A stretch of 64,000 bases of DNA, from NCBI GenBank assembly GCA_037127255.1, contig JBANSL010000008.1, positions 34,671,373-34,735,372 of the forward strand, read 5' to 3'. Shown here in pieces: positions 9,701 through 19,119 of the stretch. Position 1 is the stretch's first letter, and the number at the start of each line of letters is the position of its first letter. The DNA is from Persicaria tinctoria (taxonomy: Eukaryota; Streptophyta; Magnoliopsida; Caryophyllales; Polygonaceae). The notes below the pieces were generated by a model. That model worked only from the letters and a program-made list of their open reading frames with translations, did not search any database and was not told the origin of the DNA. The translations under genes and the position numbers were made by a program.

Positions 9701-10878
9701 ATGGTGTTTGGGATAGGACAAAGCTGGAATCAGCTATAGATCATGAAGTAGCCCAGCAAATTGCTGATATTCCACTGCCGGTGAGCCATATCCAAGATAG
9801 AATGTACTGGTGGCCAGACAAAAAAGGGTGGTTCACAACGTCAAGTGCCTATAAACTTAATACAAAATCAACTGAGCTAATAAATGACGTCAACGCCTGG
9901 ATATGGAAACTTAATGTACCACCAAAAATCAAGAATTTTATGTGGAAAATCTGTCACGATGGGCTTCCCACTGCCGCCAGACTCTCTAGGAGAGGTGTCG
10001 CCATCCCCCCCTATTGTGCAATTTGCAACCATCACGAAGAAGATACTGCCCATTTTCTGTTCGAATGCAAATACTCGCTATGCTGCGCAAATGTGCCGAC
10101 TATAGTAAAAGCAAAAATCTATGATAAAATCAGAGGATCGCGAAACATGGAATCTTTGATGGCATTTACAGCAGGATTACTTGACGACCAGCAAAGAACG
10201 CAATTGGCTTTTCATTGGTGGACTACGTGGTTGTGTCGAAATAAATTAATCTTCCAACAACAGAAGCTTCCAAGCGTGGATGGACTACTGCGGATGGTTA
10301 ACTCGGTCTTTAAAGAATGGGAAAAGGCTAAGGAATTTACAGAAAGCGAAGATAACTTCATCAGGTGGAATAAAACCCCAAACATGATTAAGACAAAGAA
10401 CAAACTTTGGAAAAAGCCACCCCCAGGCAAATGGAAGTTAAATTTCGATGGCTCGGCATCAGGCAACAGACAGAGCTCAATAGGGTATATTATCCGGGAT
10501 GACAAAGGGGAGGTGACTGCCCTAGGAGGAAGAACAATTGGTCTACACAAACCCCTAATGTCCGAAGCTCTTGCGTTGAGAGAAGGAATCCTAAGGGCCC
10601 GTGAAATGAGAATCCCTAGTCTTGTCATTGAAGGCGACTCACTCATTATAATTGACCATTTAAGATCAAAAGCAAAATGTGCTTGGGAAATTGAGTTAAT
10701 TATGTCGGATATTAGCTCTCTCATCTCTGGATTTTACGAAGTGTCGTTCACACACGTCATTCGTAGCGGCAACGCTGTAGCAGATAAGGTTGCACACCTT
10801 GCTCTTGTTGCCCCCACCAACACTTTTTTAAATGACCCAGGTCTTCTGGACCTCATCCGCAAGGATGCTATCGGGTAG
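6766..10878 (+). CDS. LINE ORF2: AP-type endonuclease, reverse transcriptase, RNase H
   Basis: The 1370-residue protein is uninterrupted. It starts MKVGFWNIRGMG, the usual plant L1 endonuclease N-terminus. Endonuclease residues are visible: N7, E37 in AIAETRTN, GDMNE near 141 and SDHCPI near 227. Reverse-transcriptase motifs follow: GPDG (about 461), NYRPISL (517), LDMEKAYD (588), RGLRQGDPLSPF (645) and catalytic FADD (695). A zinc-ribbon-like region with CAICNHHEEDTAHFLFEC lies near 1085-1105. The C-terminus is a plant-type RNase H (NFDGSASG, SEALALREG, EGDSL, ending near 1350). All catalytic residues I can check are present, so it could support target-primed retrotransposition. The ATG overlaps the TGA of the preceding frame. 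Confidence 0.96.
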   Translation: MKVGFWNIRGMGSGNVWLDLKAMRINEHINLMAIAETRTNTIPQEKTWKATGFNKAIWSIGENRSGGIGLLWNENSFTHETIEAEVVLPRVIRVKYQCREKKFLGMLFFVYAPPRESDKDTFWLELANIIMNEPLPCLVMGDMNELSGSHEKEGGVSNSMSRYVRLNLFKDQCAFFEIPTSGNQFTWRKKKEGEDNIWEKLDRVLVQHEFLNNYPDLATFNGAFSGSDHCPISICLDSGRKFTPPPFKFENMWIHRMDFRNIVKQAWRVKCSGSAMYRLIYKTKLMKNKAKVWNKSTFGNVFRQIQLVEKELIAIQSKNYPNNGKEILVEKQLIRKKEQLLNFQKKYWGQRAKSKHIKLTDSNTSYFHKIASGRRNRKIIRSITSSSGTLILGEDNIKEEVKNDFCRRFTKEQINMNLLDEYLELIPTSITEEENNSISKQPTNCEIKNAVWSLGCNKSPGPDGMTAEFYKEYWDIVGGDVIKAVKAFFHSGKMLKQINHTFITLLPKCDNPSKTANYRPISLCSTIYKIISKILTERIKKVVGKLIHPFQGAFVSDRAIQDNILIAHEIFHSFKTRKGTEGWLAIKLDMEKAYDRVDWTFTEAILRKFGFSNEVLRLIMECVSTVSFSVLVNNGPTEVFKPTRGLRQGDPLSPFLFIIGAEILARKLNMESNVSGSGLGFRFGHSGPKIPFLAFADDIIIFAKGSQTSCEMVTKIIDDYCRLSGQRVNYNKSAFQASPGIPFARITSIEGCLNIAKHVKLDKYLGCPIVNGRVNKDTFEELIGKATCQLSKWKADSLSQHGRSVLINSNLAAKPLFAMQSFMLPVSILSTLDKVNRTFFWNKDLQYKPLIGWDKVCRPKIKGGMGLRKTKEMNEALQMKLIWKILAEPDNVWVRIIKYKYLKSEFILNYDKRGNASWQWTQLRKLIKPFKEGLAWSVGDGKTIKFWQDKWAPIKDIKSASIDLANINYNETVAQYITDGVWDRTKLESAIDHEVAQQIADIPLPVSHIQDRMYWWPDKKGWFTTSSAYKLNTKSTELINDVNAWIWKLNVPPKIKNFMWKICHDGLPTAARLSRRGVAIPPYCAICNHHEEDTAHFLFECKYSLCCANVPTIVKAKIYDKIRGSRNMESLMAFTAGLLDDQQRTQLAFHWWTTWLCRNKLIFQQQKLPSVDGLLRMVNSVFKEWEKAKEFTESEDNFIRWNKTPNMIKTKNKLWKKPPPGKWKLNFDGSASGNRQSSIGYIIRDDKGEVTALGGRTIGLHKPLMSEALALREGILRAREMRIPSLVIEGDSLIIIDHLRSKAKCAWEIELIMSDISSLISGFYEVSFTHVIRSGNAVADKVAHLALVAPTNTFLNDPGLLDLIRKDAIG

Positions 10879-11318
10879 CTTTTCGCGCCCGAATTCTTAC
10901 CTAATCAAAAAAAAAAAAAAAAAAAAAATGAGTATAAGATGAGATTTTATCCAATTTCTTAGATATCAATAAATTTTGCTCAAGATAAGAATTTATCCTA
11001 TTTTTATCTAACAAACTAACACCGCTTAATCAATATATTAGTTGATTAAAAAAGGGTCTTTGCTAAAGTGACCCTTTTATCCGAAAGCTTTGTATGAGTA
11101 ACCCAATCCGGAAAAAAATTGCTAAAAAACGGATATTCGCTTGCGAGGTGAAGCCGGTATCCCGTTGCAAAGGAGAGAAAGGGAAAAGAGGCGGGCGAGA
11201 AAGGAGGGAGAAGGAAGGGGATCGAGGCACGGCGCAGGCGGAGGCTCCGGGCTCAGTGGGAGGGCTCGAGCGCAGTCGACAAGAGGGGAGAAGGAAGGGG
11301 AAGGGTTCGAGTCGCTCG

Positions 11319-11450
11319 ATGGCGTCGGAAGCAACATCTTCACTCCCCTCGCTCCTCTCCACCTGCACCACTAGAACCCTAGCGACATTGATTGCTCCTC
11401 ACAACTCCCATCTGTTTGCCGATGCTCAATTCGGTTGCCGGTGCGGTTGA
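11319..11450 (+). other. GC-rich leader and short start-containing ORF, unidentified captured exon
   Basis: A purine-rich GC-rich leader (about 11160-11315) precedes an ATG at 11319 that opens MASEATSSLPSLLSTC and runs 43 codons to a TGA. It resembles the 5'UTR and first exon of a plant gene, which fits capture by the surrounding element. A further exon-like piece ending CAG/GTACAA occurs near 11618. I do not recognise the donor gene, and coding function is doubtful. Confidence 0.3.
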
Positions 11451-12156
11451 AACTGCCGGTTCTACAACCTGGGGATGGAAGGTTGTCGAGTCTTCAACCG
11501 GAGGTTTTCCCCTGATGCCCTTCCTCCCTCACGCAGCTGATTCCACTGTCTCCTTCTTCAAGCGATTTCGAGCAATTTCGAGGAGAATCTCCACAAATTG
11601 GCTTCGATTAAGCTATTCCAGGTACAATTCTTCGCCCTTATTCTTCTCTGCTCTATCTTCCAAGCCTATAATCAACTTGTTGGTGTTCCAATGGTTGCTG
11701 CATCCGAGATTTCAGACTTTATTCGGTTAGGGTTTCAGGCCGGGGCCGAAATTCAGATTGGAATTGATGCTTGTTGCTATCTGCTTTAGATTGGAATTGC
11801 TTGTTGCTATCTGCTATCCTTTTTCCCTTTGATATTCTTTTCTGATTTTTTTTGTGCGTGATGATGTACATGTTGGACTTTGATATCCTTTCCCTGTTTA
11901 TAAGAAAAACAATCATACGGTGTCAGCATGATGTAGTACAAGTGTTCGTGTGGATGAGTAAATATGGAAAGGGAAAAGGGATTTGAGTTAGTATAATCCG
12001 GATAAAAGCTCAATAGATTCTTGTCTAATGCAAACTTTTAGTTAACCACAAAACCCTCATTTTGAAACCCATGCCTAATAGGAAGAATGAAATGGAGAGA
12101 ATAATAACGAGAGAACAATTCGGACAAGGCTCCGCTGATGTATCTAATATTTGAAT

Positions 12157-12301
12157 CATAAAATTGCAAGAAATGAAGGAATAGAAGACACAAGATGATA
12201 AAATTGACTGAAATGGAAGAGTAGATGATAAAATTAGCTGAAATGAAAGAGTAGAAGAGACAAGATTATCAGATTGAGTGAGATGAAAGAATAGAAGAGA
12301 C
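12157..12301 (+). repeat. Degenerate ~48-bp minisatellite
   Basis: Three to four imperfect units built on AAATGAAAGAGTAGAAGAGA-like blocks separated by GATGATAAAATT-like blocks. It lies inside the Pack-MULE, in an otherwise featureless A-rich stretch that continues to about 12700. Confidence 0.6.
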
Positions 12302-12732
12302 TTACATAAATTACATCATCTAAAGCTTAAAACCATAGATTCAGCTCCTAAACAACTCTCAAAACATCTGGAAAACAACCCCTAAATAGCAACCAACTAC
12401 CCATAAAAACAGCCCCAAAACAGCCCTTAGAACATCATGAAAACAACATCATAGCTGGGATAAATCACTGCAACATCGCACCCAAATTTCGATCTAGACA
12501 CCACCAAAAAACAACCCTTGAAACCAAAATAAAAGCAGCTCCAAATCTATAAATTTTCTGAGCAGAAAACAGCTCCAAATTGCTTCCAAACCACCTCTTG
12601 AAAATTCCAACAAACCCATCAATTAATTCCCATAACCATCAAAGCTACAACGAATGAGATGAAGATGAAAGTTGATGAAGCAAATTCTTTACTTGCTCTG
12701 GAGCATTACTTGTCATGTTAAAAGTTATAACT

Positions 12733-12794
12733 CGTCATGTTAAAGGGTATAACCTGTCATGTTAATAACATTACCTGTCATGTTATTTTCTTTC
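12733..12794 (+). repeat. Left arm of a 62-bp internal inverted repeat
   Basis: This segment matches the reverse complement of 14495-14557 with one mismatch. Both arms consist of spaced copies of ACCTGTCATGTTA (or its complement). The arms enclose about 1.7 kb including the ORP fragment. They are internal to the Pack-MULE, so either an older element is nested there or they are subterminal binding-site arrays. Confidence 0.85.
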
Positions 12795-13017
12795 ATAAAT
12801 GACATGTAAATTCAGTATGATTTATGGGTTATTTTTGGTGTCAATTTAGTCTCAGTTCTTGGACACTTTGTGAATGCATTTGCTTCTTTTTTTCCTACCT
12901 TGTTTAACTCATAAAGTAGACTGTCATTTTTTATAAAATTGTAAATTCTCCAGTTTAGCAGTTTCTAATTACTAATTCAACCAAGTGCTAATAGTCCATA
13001 TACTTTTGTTCTTGCAG

Positions 13018-13146
13018 GTTTGCACACAAAATAAACAGTTTAGACACAACTCATAAGAAATTGGTGGCATCTGATTCACGTTTACAGCCAGACAGATTTG
13101 CGCTTGAGATGGATGATTTGTCTAAAGCTGGTGCAGAAAAGAGCAG
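13018..13146 (+). pseudogene. Oxysterol-binding protein-related (ORP) exon fragment
   Basis: After a clean acceptor (TTCTTGCAG, ending 13017) the frame reads [20 protein letters not shown] and continues [22 protein letters not shown]. This is the conserved plant ORP segment that lies before LEERQRAEKR in the lipid-binding domain. Similarity stops at 13146, apparently an exon edge, but no donor follows and the reading continues into unrelated sequence. ORPs move sterols and phosphoinositides between membranes. Here only one exon is present, inside the Pack-MULE, so it is a captured fragment and not a gene. Confidence 0.75.
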
Positions 13147-13488
13147 ATCGTTCCTAAATGCTTTGCCAAATCTGTTTTGTATTTTCCTAGTTGACACCCA
13201 TGTCATGTGTGTCTTCTCTACAATGCCTTGTTCATTTTATTTTTGGATGATCAAAGTGTTGGGAATTTTGTGCACATTAGTAATTAGATATGGAAATCGA
13301 AATGAAATGTATGTGTTGGTTTTGATCATCAATTAGCTACTCAGCTGGACGTTGTCCTTTAGTTTTGTATGTCTTGCTAATTTGGGGTACTTTTATTCAC
13401 AACTTTGGAACGTATCTTTTTTTGTCATACAGTAAGCTGCATCTTAAGAGGCTTGCTTGTGACAAAAGGTAAAACTTGGGTTTGTTGG

Positions 13489-13815
13489 TGTAACTCCCTA
13501 TAGCTTTCTAAAGATGTAATAAGCCTTTTTCTTTATGGAAATTTGGCCAAAATGAGATATGTTTTTTTTTTTTGCTACTGCTGTCGTAGAAAAGAGAGGA
13601 AAAAGTGCTCGGTTTTCATAGAAAATCGTGTAAATTCGTCCACAGAGCACCAAATCGGGTTATGTAAATTCCTATAGCTTTCTAAAGAGGCGATCCCTCT
13701 TTTTTCTTCATAAAAATTTGGCAAAAAATGAGGTATGTATTTTTTTGGTGGTGCTGTCATAGAAAAGAGAGGAAAAAGTGCTCGGTTTCGATAGAAAATC
13801 GTGTAAATTCGTCCA
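13489..13815 (+). repeat. Direct duplication of a ~160-bp segment
   Basis: Bases 13489-13642 recur at about 13660-13815. Shared landmarks are CTATAGCTTTCTAAAGA at the left, GAGGAAAAAGTGCTCGGTTT in the middle and ATCGTGTAAATTCGTCCAC at the right. The copies differ by small indels. No coding content. Confidence 0.8.
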
Positions 13816-13945
13816 CGGGAATTATTTTACTTGACACACGAATTATTTTACATTACACGTGAATTGTGTTACTTGCGACGTGAATTGTTTTACATGACAC
13901 GTGCATTGTGTTACTTGACACATGAATTGTTATACTTAGTTGATA
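13815..13945 (+). repeat. Array of TTACTTGACACGTGAATT-like motifs
   Basis: Five or six imperfect copies of a roughly 25-bp unit pairing TTAC[AT]TGACAC with a CGTGAATTGT block. Related copies recur at 15180-15235 and 15540-15620. They contain the same TGACA core as the inverted-repeat arms. Confidence 0.65.
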
Positions 13946-14398
13946 CAAATTAAAAGACTTAAACAACAAGTATCCCTATTCATCCCTCATAAACCCTTAT
14001 GACACGTGAAAGTGCAATCTGCACTCCAATCGCCCTCGTCCTAGCTTGTTGTCTTCTACTCCCCTTTTCATCCCTCATAAACCCTTATGGACTTTTCGGG
14101 AATCCGTATAGAGTGCTCGATGTATGTGTTAACTCGAATCGATCGTGCCCTATTTGATTTGAGTGTGTATATACAGTATGTGCCGTGGGAATTTGAAAAA
14201 GCAACCACTGTACCAGGCATCAGGTAAAAGTTTTCCAAAATGAGATTCATTTACGAGCTTCAACATGACAGGTCTCGAAACTCGGCTGATGAGTTCTCAA
14301 TCTTACATTTTGTTTTATGATATTAATATAAGATGAATGCCTAAAACAAGAACACTACCATGTCTTATAACCCTTTGTTTTCTGAAAGAAAATAAAGT

Positions 14399-14557
14399 TC
14401 TGAAAGAAAATAACATGACACGTAATGCTATTAACATGATAGGTTCTACTCTTTAACATGACAGGTAATGCGAATCGATCCTCTTCTCCTTACTGAAAGA
14501 AAATAACATGACAGGTAATGTTATTAACATGACAGGTTATACCCTTTAACATGACAG
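14399..14557 (+). repeat. Right arm of the internal inverted repeat, tandemly duplicated
   Basis: Two tandem copies of a block starting CTGAAAGAAAATAACATGACA lie at 14399-14475 and 14494-14557. The second is the near-perfect reverse complement of 12733-12794. Each contains three ACATGACAGG-like words at about 20-bp spacing. Confidence 0.8.
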
Positions 14558-14880
14558 ATTAAATACAAAACCAAATTCTTTTATGGACCCTATCTAGGAA
14601 CGATCCTATAGACCTTCGTCTTATCTAACCAAATTGATTCCGTTGTTATTTAAAGAAGTATAAGTCTTTCTATCATCCTTCCTTGGTTACTTCTATTGTT
14701 GAAATTTAAACAATTCTGAATGGTACTTCTGTTTTCATGGCACTATCAATTGTTGTCTATTTGAACATCTCAGTATTCATTCCTTGAACATGGTATAGCA
14801 GTATGCTATGCTTCAACTCGTAACATCTATATTTCATATTTAGCCATGGCCACTTTTCACTATTGTTTCTTCTGTATAAG

Positions 14881-15020
14881 AGTATCGACAAAGCTACTCT
14901 CAAATACATGACAAGCAGTTACGATTCTGACAGTAAAGGAACATTCATAAAGAAAGACAAATACAGAGAGCTATGTGTTCAGTTTGTTCGTCTGAATGAC
15001 ATTCTTTTCACTCGCACCAG
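14881..15020 (+). pseudogene. EST1/SMG7-like exon fragment
   Basis: The frame from 14881 reads SIDKATLKYM, then KDKYRELCVQFVRLNDILFT and RT, ending in AG just before a donor GTAATT at 15021. The block FVRLxxILFTRT is typical of the EST1 DNA/RNA-binding region of SMG7-like proteins, where the next residues are usually S-LETF; a split serine codon (AG/T) fits that junction. SMG7 proteins act in nonsense-mediated decay. This is a single exon in a Pack-MULE. The family call rests on a short motif and could be wrong. Confidence 0.5.
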
Positions 15021-15739
15021 GTAATTGCTAACAAAAAAATCATGAGTGTACAATCGAATAGGCGTCATGAGTGTATCCATGCTTCATTTTCATTTTTTTA
15101 TATAATTTGAAGAAAAAAAAAATCATCCGGGGTTGCGATCACATTACAGTCGTCATGTACAATCAAATAGGCGTCATGTATATTCTACTGGGTGACAAGT
15201 ACAACAATTCACATGTCATTTAAACAATTCACGTGTCCAGGCATTGAGAGAGAATCTTAACTGATTTTTTTTTGCAGTTGCTATCTAAAAAAATCCAGGG
15301 GGTTTTTATTTGGTTTTGAACTTGTGCACTAGCCTTTTTAGGTCAATCTAAAGTTGTGGAATGATTTGATTTGGTAGAATATGGTTTGGAAGAATATGGG
15401 GAATGATTTGGTAGAATATGGTTTGGGTCCCCAATTACTGTCATAGATTAGTACCCATGAGTAAAATCTTGTAAAAAAATATATCGATATGTAATGGAAG
15501 TGGGTAAATCTCATACATCTCATGTAAAACAATTCACCCATACCGGATTTACATGACACGTTATGTATTTTACTTGACAAATTAATTTTTTTACTTGACA
15601 CGTTATGTATTTACTTGCTGGGATTTTCCCCTTTTCTCCTTCAACTAACAAACTGAATGCTTAAGCTCTACGTATGGTATAAGATCTCAATCCATATTCA
15701 CTGTCCATGTATATATGTCAAAGTTACAAGTTTGTTTCT

Positions 15740-15945
15740 ATATCAGGGCTGCAACTATTTCGTTCCATGTATCGTGAATCCCTGGTAGACACTAATGAAG
15801 GTAGTCTTGTATGCACTGTGATGCTTTCGCTGTAGCGAGATATATGCCCCTCGTCTCTCAGCGTCGACAGTGTTGTTATATCTAGCAGCTTCACCCTCGT
15901 ACCCTTGACTGCGCCGGCAATCACAGGATCATTTGTGCAGTACCT
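15740..15945 (-). pseudogene. TBL/PMR5-family (wall polysaccharide O-acetyltransferase) fragment
   Basis: On the minus strand, 15909-15829 reads [20 protein letters not shown] and GHISRYS. After a one-base frame change, 15812-15740 reads DYLH, a stop, then [17 protein letters not shown]. In TBL proteins the matching C-terminal blocks are VxLLDITxLSxLRxDGHPS and DCxHWCLPGVPDTWNELL, so the stop replaces the conserved Trp (TGG to TAG). TBL enzymes O-acetylate wall polysaccharides in the Golgi. The fragment lacks its N-terminal GDS domain, has a frameshift and a stop, and lies antisense to the ORP and EST1-like pieces. Confidence 0.75.
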
Positions 15946-16847
15946 CTTTGACCGACATCGCTGTTTTGGAGCTGCTGTTGGAAAAGAAATTCCAGCCTTC
16001 TTGGATCGATTGCCTGAGAAGCCTGCCATACAATCATCAAGGAATCTGTTTTTGAATCAAAATATGACATTTTTTTTTCGACATCTACATATATATACGA
16101 GTGAAATGTCGGTAAATAATCTAGGAAATCAAAACTTGATATACATTATCTCGGTCACATTAAATCAGGTTTACTTGATCACTTCCTAGTACTCGCAACA
16201 ATGCGAAACTTGACATAATGTGAGAGCATTTTTAGGCTAAGTTTGATCCTTTCTTAATACAGAACACCAAAAGGATCATGTCCCTAGCTATGGTAGCAGA
16301 AACAATGGTCTTGCAGTGATGTCTTTGTTGGTCTATTAAATAAGTGAAGGTGGACACTAAATTAACCCGCAACAAAAAAAATGTAGCAGCTACTCCCACC
16401 CTTAACAACAATAGTGCATGAAAGGTGAAGACAATCAATTAGCTTTAAATATCATATGCCTATACAAAAAATGTATTGTGTTAAAACCTCCATTATATTT
16501 TAGCATATCACATTTAGTGTTTGCTCTAGATAGAATACCAAAAGAGCTAAGTCAAAATACCCATAAGCTTCAAAGAATTAGCTAGTGAGAGAACAAAATG
16601 TGAGTATATATGATCCGCAAGTACCTTTAGATAGCATTTACAGTTGCATCCATATTTCAGTAACAATTAGCTGTTACATTCATATTATTATTCAGTAACA
16701 ATTTTCTCTCAGACATAACAAATTCCAAATCAATGGCAATTTCAAATTCAATCAAAATGAAGAACAAAGAGACAACAATCAAATTCACGCACATTCAACC
16801 CTAACCCAAATTCCAAATTCACGCACATTCAACCCTAACCTGAAAAC

Positions 16848-17330
16848 CTAACCCAAATTCTCGGATCCAGGAGTGGAGAAGAAGAAAGAGTATACCTGGA
16901 ATTGCTTAGTCGAAATGGCGTGAACAAGGAGAGGAAAGGAGAGACGGAATCGCGTGGAGGAAGAAGGATGCCGCATCCCACGCCATTGGAGAAGGTTTGT
17001 CGAAAGTTTGGGGCCGCCATTGGAGACGAATCCTCTCTTGTTTTCAATTTCTTCCTTATCAGCAGAAACTATGGAGATCCGCCTGGCCAATCCGCTTTGA
17101 TCTTCTTCTTTCTCTCGAGATCTGAGGAAGGCCACCATTGTAAAGCCACCGCTGCTCCTTCTCTGGCGCCTCCGCCACCGCCGCTCCCCTTGACTCCTCT
17201 GATCCGGTGCCTGTCACACGCCTCCGCCCTCCGCCTCCGTCTCTTTCTCTCTCTCTGATTCCGCCAATCGATCCCTCAATCTCTCTCTCTCTGATTTTTC
17301 TGCCATCGATGGGCATGAGAGAGGCAAAGG
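16848..17330 (-). other. GC-rich 5' gene-like segment, unidentified
   Basis: On the minus strand a GC-rich, GAGA-rich leader (17330-17140) precedes an open frame beginning MVAFLRSREKEEDQSGLARR at 17138. The composition and position next to the right TIR suggest the captured 5' end of another host gene. No family was recognised; the frame is short (96 codons) and may be spurious. Confidence 0.3.
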
Positions 17331-17479
17331 AAAGTAGACCGGTTACTCAAGGTAATAAATTATCGGTTGGGTGCAATTTTTTTAGGGGGAGGGTTAACCC
17401 TTGCAAATGTTTCGGATAGTGGGTTATGAGCGCAGAGTTTTTCGGGTCAAATGTCATTTACTATTATTCCTTCTTAAAA

Positions 17480-18006
17480 AAATATAAATAAATAATATTT
17501 CATAGTCATACTTACTAAAAATATTATTAGATAAATATGTAGTATTGATATTTGATAAGTGTTATTCTATTTATATCTATTTTTTATATATGTAGTCACA
17601 ATCCATTCGTGTATAGCTACTACAGAGCATTTATATTATATACAATCGATCCGTAGACATTTAATCAGTACATGATTTATTTCTTATGGTCGGAGTCATA
17701 CCTCAATAACAATAGGATTTTTAAATCTTTTTGATTGTTGTTATGATGTTGCGATTGTTGGGAGTTGGACATTATGGTTCATTTTGGACTTTGCATTACT
17801 GTTGTTCAAACTTCTAGCTGCATTCTTGACTTTGCTGAAATCGTTGTTATCACTTTTGAAAGTGTTGGTCAGTGTGTTCGTAAGTCTTGATGGAGCATCT
17901 CTTCGACTCTTCGTTACATTTCAATATATACCAATGACAGTGGAGATCTCGTATTTCTTGTATTTGGTGTATATGTTGGAAGTAGCAAGCTGAATCCACG
18001 GCTAGA
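17480..18006. other. AT-rich intergenic stretch, nothing recognised
   Basis: AT-rich DNA right of the Pack-MULE. It contains a 69-codon plus-strand frame (17784-17993) with hydrophobic, low-information residues that I do not regard as a gene. Confidence 0.4.
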
Positions 18007-18296
18007 GGTGGCAATCGGGCAGGTCGGGTTCGGTTAGTCGGGTTTCGCGTCATTCGGATAATTTCTAATAATTTGGTCATTCGGTTGGATCGGGTTTCGA
18101 TTGTATCGGGTTTCGGTTTTCTTGGGTTTCGGTTATTTCGGGTTTAAATTGTCTCAAGTTTTCATTATTTCAATATTCGATTTAAAAAAATTTACTAAAA
18201 TGTATCTTAAAGTTCGGATTATTACGGGTTTCGATTATAACTGGTTCGGATCTTAATGGGTTTCAGTTGAATCGGGTTCGGTTCATTCGGATTTCA
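18007..18296 (+). repeat. Degenerate CGGGTTTCGG simple-repeat region
   Basis: Many irregular copies of TCGGGTTTCGGTT-like words, starting with GAGGTGGCAATCGGGCAGG. Such degenerate arrays are common in plant genomes, often near DNA transposon ends. No coding content. Confidence 0.75.
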
Positions 18297-18373
18297 GGTC
18301 CAAAATGGAAGTCTCCACAACTTGCAAATGAAACCCTATCCGTGAGTTTTTCGTTCTTGGAAGTCTCCCACAT

Positions 18374-18473
18374 AACCATTCCGGAATGGCTCACCGGAAA
18401 GGACTTGTGGGTAGTACCCGTAGGTCCCCAGTTCGAACCCCGGAATAGCCGCTCTTTATTTACCAATTCAAGA
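18374..18473 (+). mobile_element. tRNA-derived SINE-like unit with direct-repeat flanks
   Basis: A 100-bp unit is flanked by AAGTCTCCCACAT at 18361-18373 and 18474-18486. Inside are an A-box-like TGGCTCACCGG and a B-box-like AGTTCGAACCC about 50 bases apart, the two internal RNA polymerase III promoter elements, followed by a T/A-rich tail. The flanks behave as a target duplication. A related word (AAGTCTCCACA) at 18309 shows that local repetition could also produce the flanks, so the call is tentative. Confidence 0.5.
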
Positions 18474-18504
18474 AAGTCTCCCACATCAACTCCTCATCGC
18501 GGCG

Positions 18505-18648
18505 ACCTAAGGTGTCTTCCTTAGCATATAGCCGTTCAGATAGATCAAGGTTGCGAGTATTTAGATCTCGGTTGCGCTGAGTGAGATTCTGGTTGCGCTC
18601 AGTTAGATCCCGGTTGATTGCAATTAGATCCCGGTTGACTTCTTCCAT
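18505..18648 (-). other. 21-bp minisatellite encoding coiled-coil heptads
   Basis: On the minus strand a frame from the ATG at 18648 reads MEEVNRDLIAI, then NRDLTER, NQNLTQR, NRDLNTR, NLDLSER. These are consecutive seven-residue units with Leu at a fixed place, a coiled-coil heptad pattern arising from a 21-bp DNA repeat. The frame then runs into the SINE-like unit. It may be a remnant of a larger coiled-coil protein; no family was identified. Confidence 0.4.
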
Positions 18649-18669
18649 GTGAACGAGCGTTGGGTTTCG

Positions 18670-19110
18670 GCTACTGGTTGCATCATCTTACTCGTCACTC
18701 TCTTCGGCCCACTTCAATCAGACATGCATGACATCAGTTTAAGAATTACATTTGGAAATGCTAGTATTAAATAATTATGAAATTTGATTCACATATGTAA
18801 CAATCATACCAAACTATCCTCTATACCAATAGAATTGCAATTCTAAGTTTCCATGTTCATGTCGATTGAACTTATGAGACATTTATCTAAAAGAAAGTAT
18901 ATAATGACAAATATTATGAAATTATAAGTTTACCAGCTTGGGAGACTTGTAGTGGTAGGTGAGTGATATATGATAGGATTACATGTTATTATGGGTAATT
19001 TTATCAATTACTATATGAATGGGATAGGTGAGTGATAAATGATAGGAAGACAAATATTGTCAATGGATCGTTTTGAAGTAAAAAAAACTACTAAAGAAAT
19101 GGGAAACAGT
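18670..19110. other. AT-rich stretch, nothing recognised
   Basis: No ORF, terminal repeat or RNA signal recognised. The word GATAGGTGAGTGATA occurs twice near 18958 and 19023. Confidence 0.35.
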
Positions 19111-19119
19111 ACTAGTCTA

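Larger units (their letters stand above)
3239..10927 (+). mobile_element. Full-length L1-type LINE with 14-bp target duplication
   Basis: The 7.69-kb element is bounded by ATGAGTATAAGATG at 3225-3238 and again at 10928-10941, directly after a poly-A run (10907-10927). Order: 5'UTR of about 700 bp, ORF1 (DUF4283 plus zinc knuckle), an unexplained long frame, and ORF2 (endonuclease, reverse transcriptase, zinc-ribbon-like region, RNase H). The 3'UTR is only about 28 bp. The perfect target duplication and intact ORF2 indicate a recent insertion. One nonsense codon in ORF1 is the only break seen. Confidence 0.95.
11054..17473. mobile_element. Pack-MULE: non-autonomous Mutator-like element with captured gene pieces
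   Basis: The left end (from GGGTCTTTGCTAAAGTGAC) and the reverse complement of the right end (about 17395-17473) align over roughly 80 bp with gaps, sharing CCGAAA, TAACCCA, ATCCG and TTGC blocks in order. A TTAAAAAA-type word flanks both ends (11045-11053 and 17474-17482), close to the 9-bp duplication expected for MULEs. No transposase is present. Inside are exon-like fragments from at least three unrelated host genes on both strands, retaining splice sites, plus short-motif repeats. Gene-fragment cargo within MULE TIRs is the definition of a Pack-MULE. Ends are approximate because the TIRs are diverged. Confidence 0.65.
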
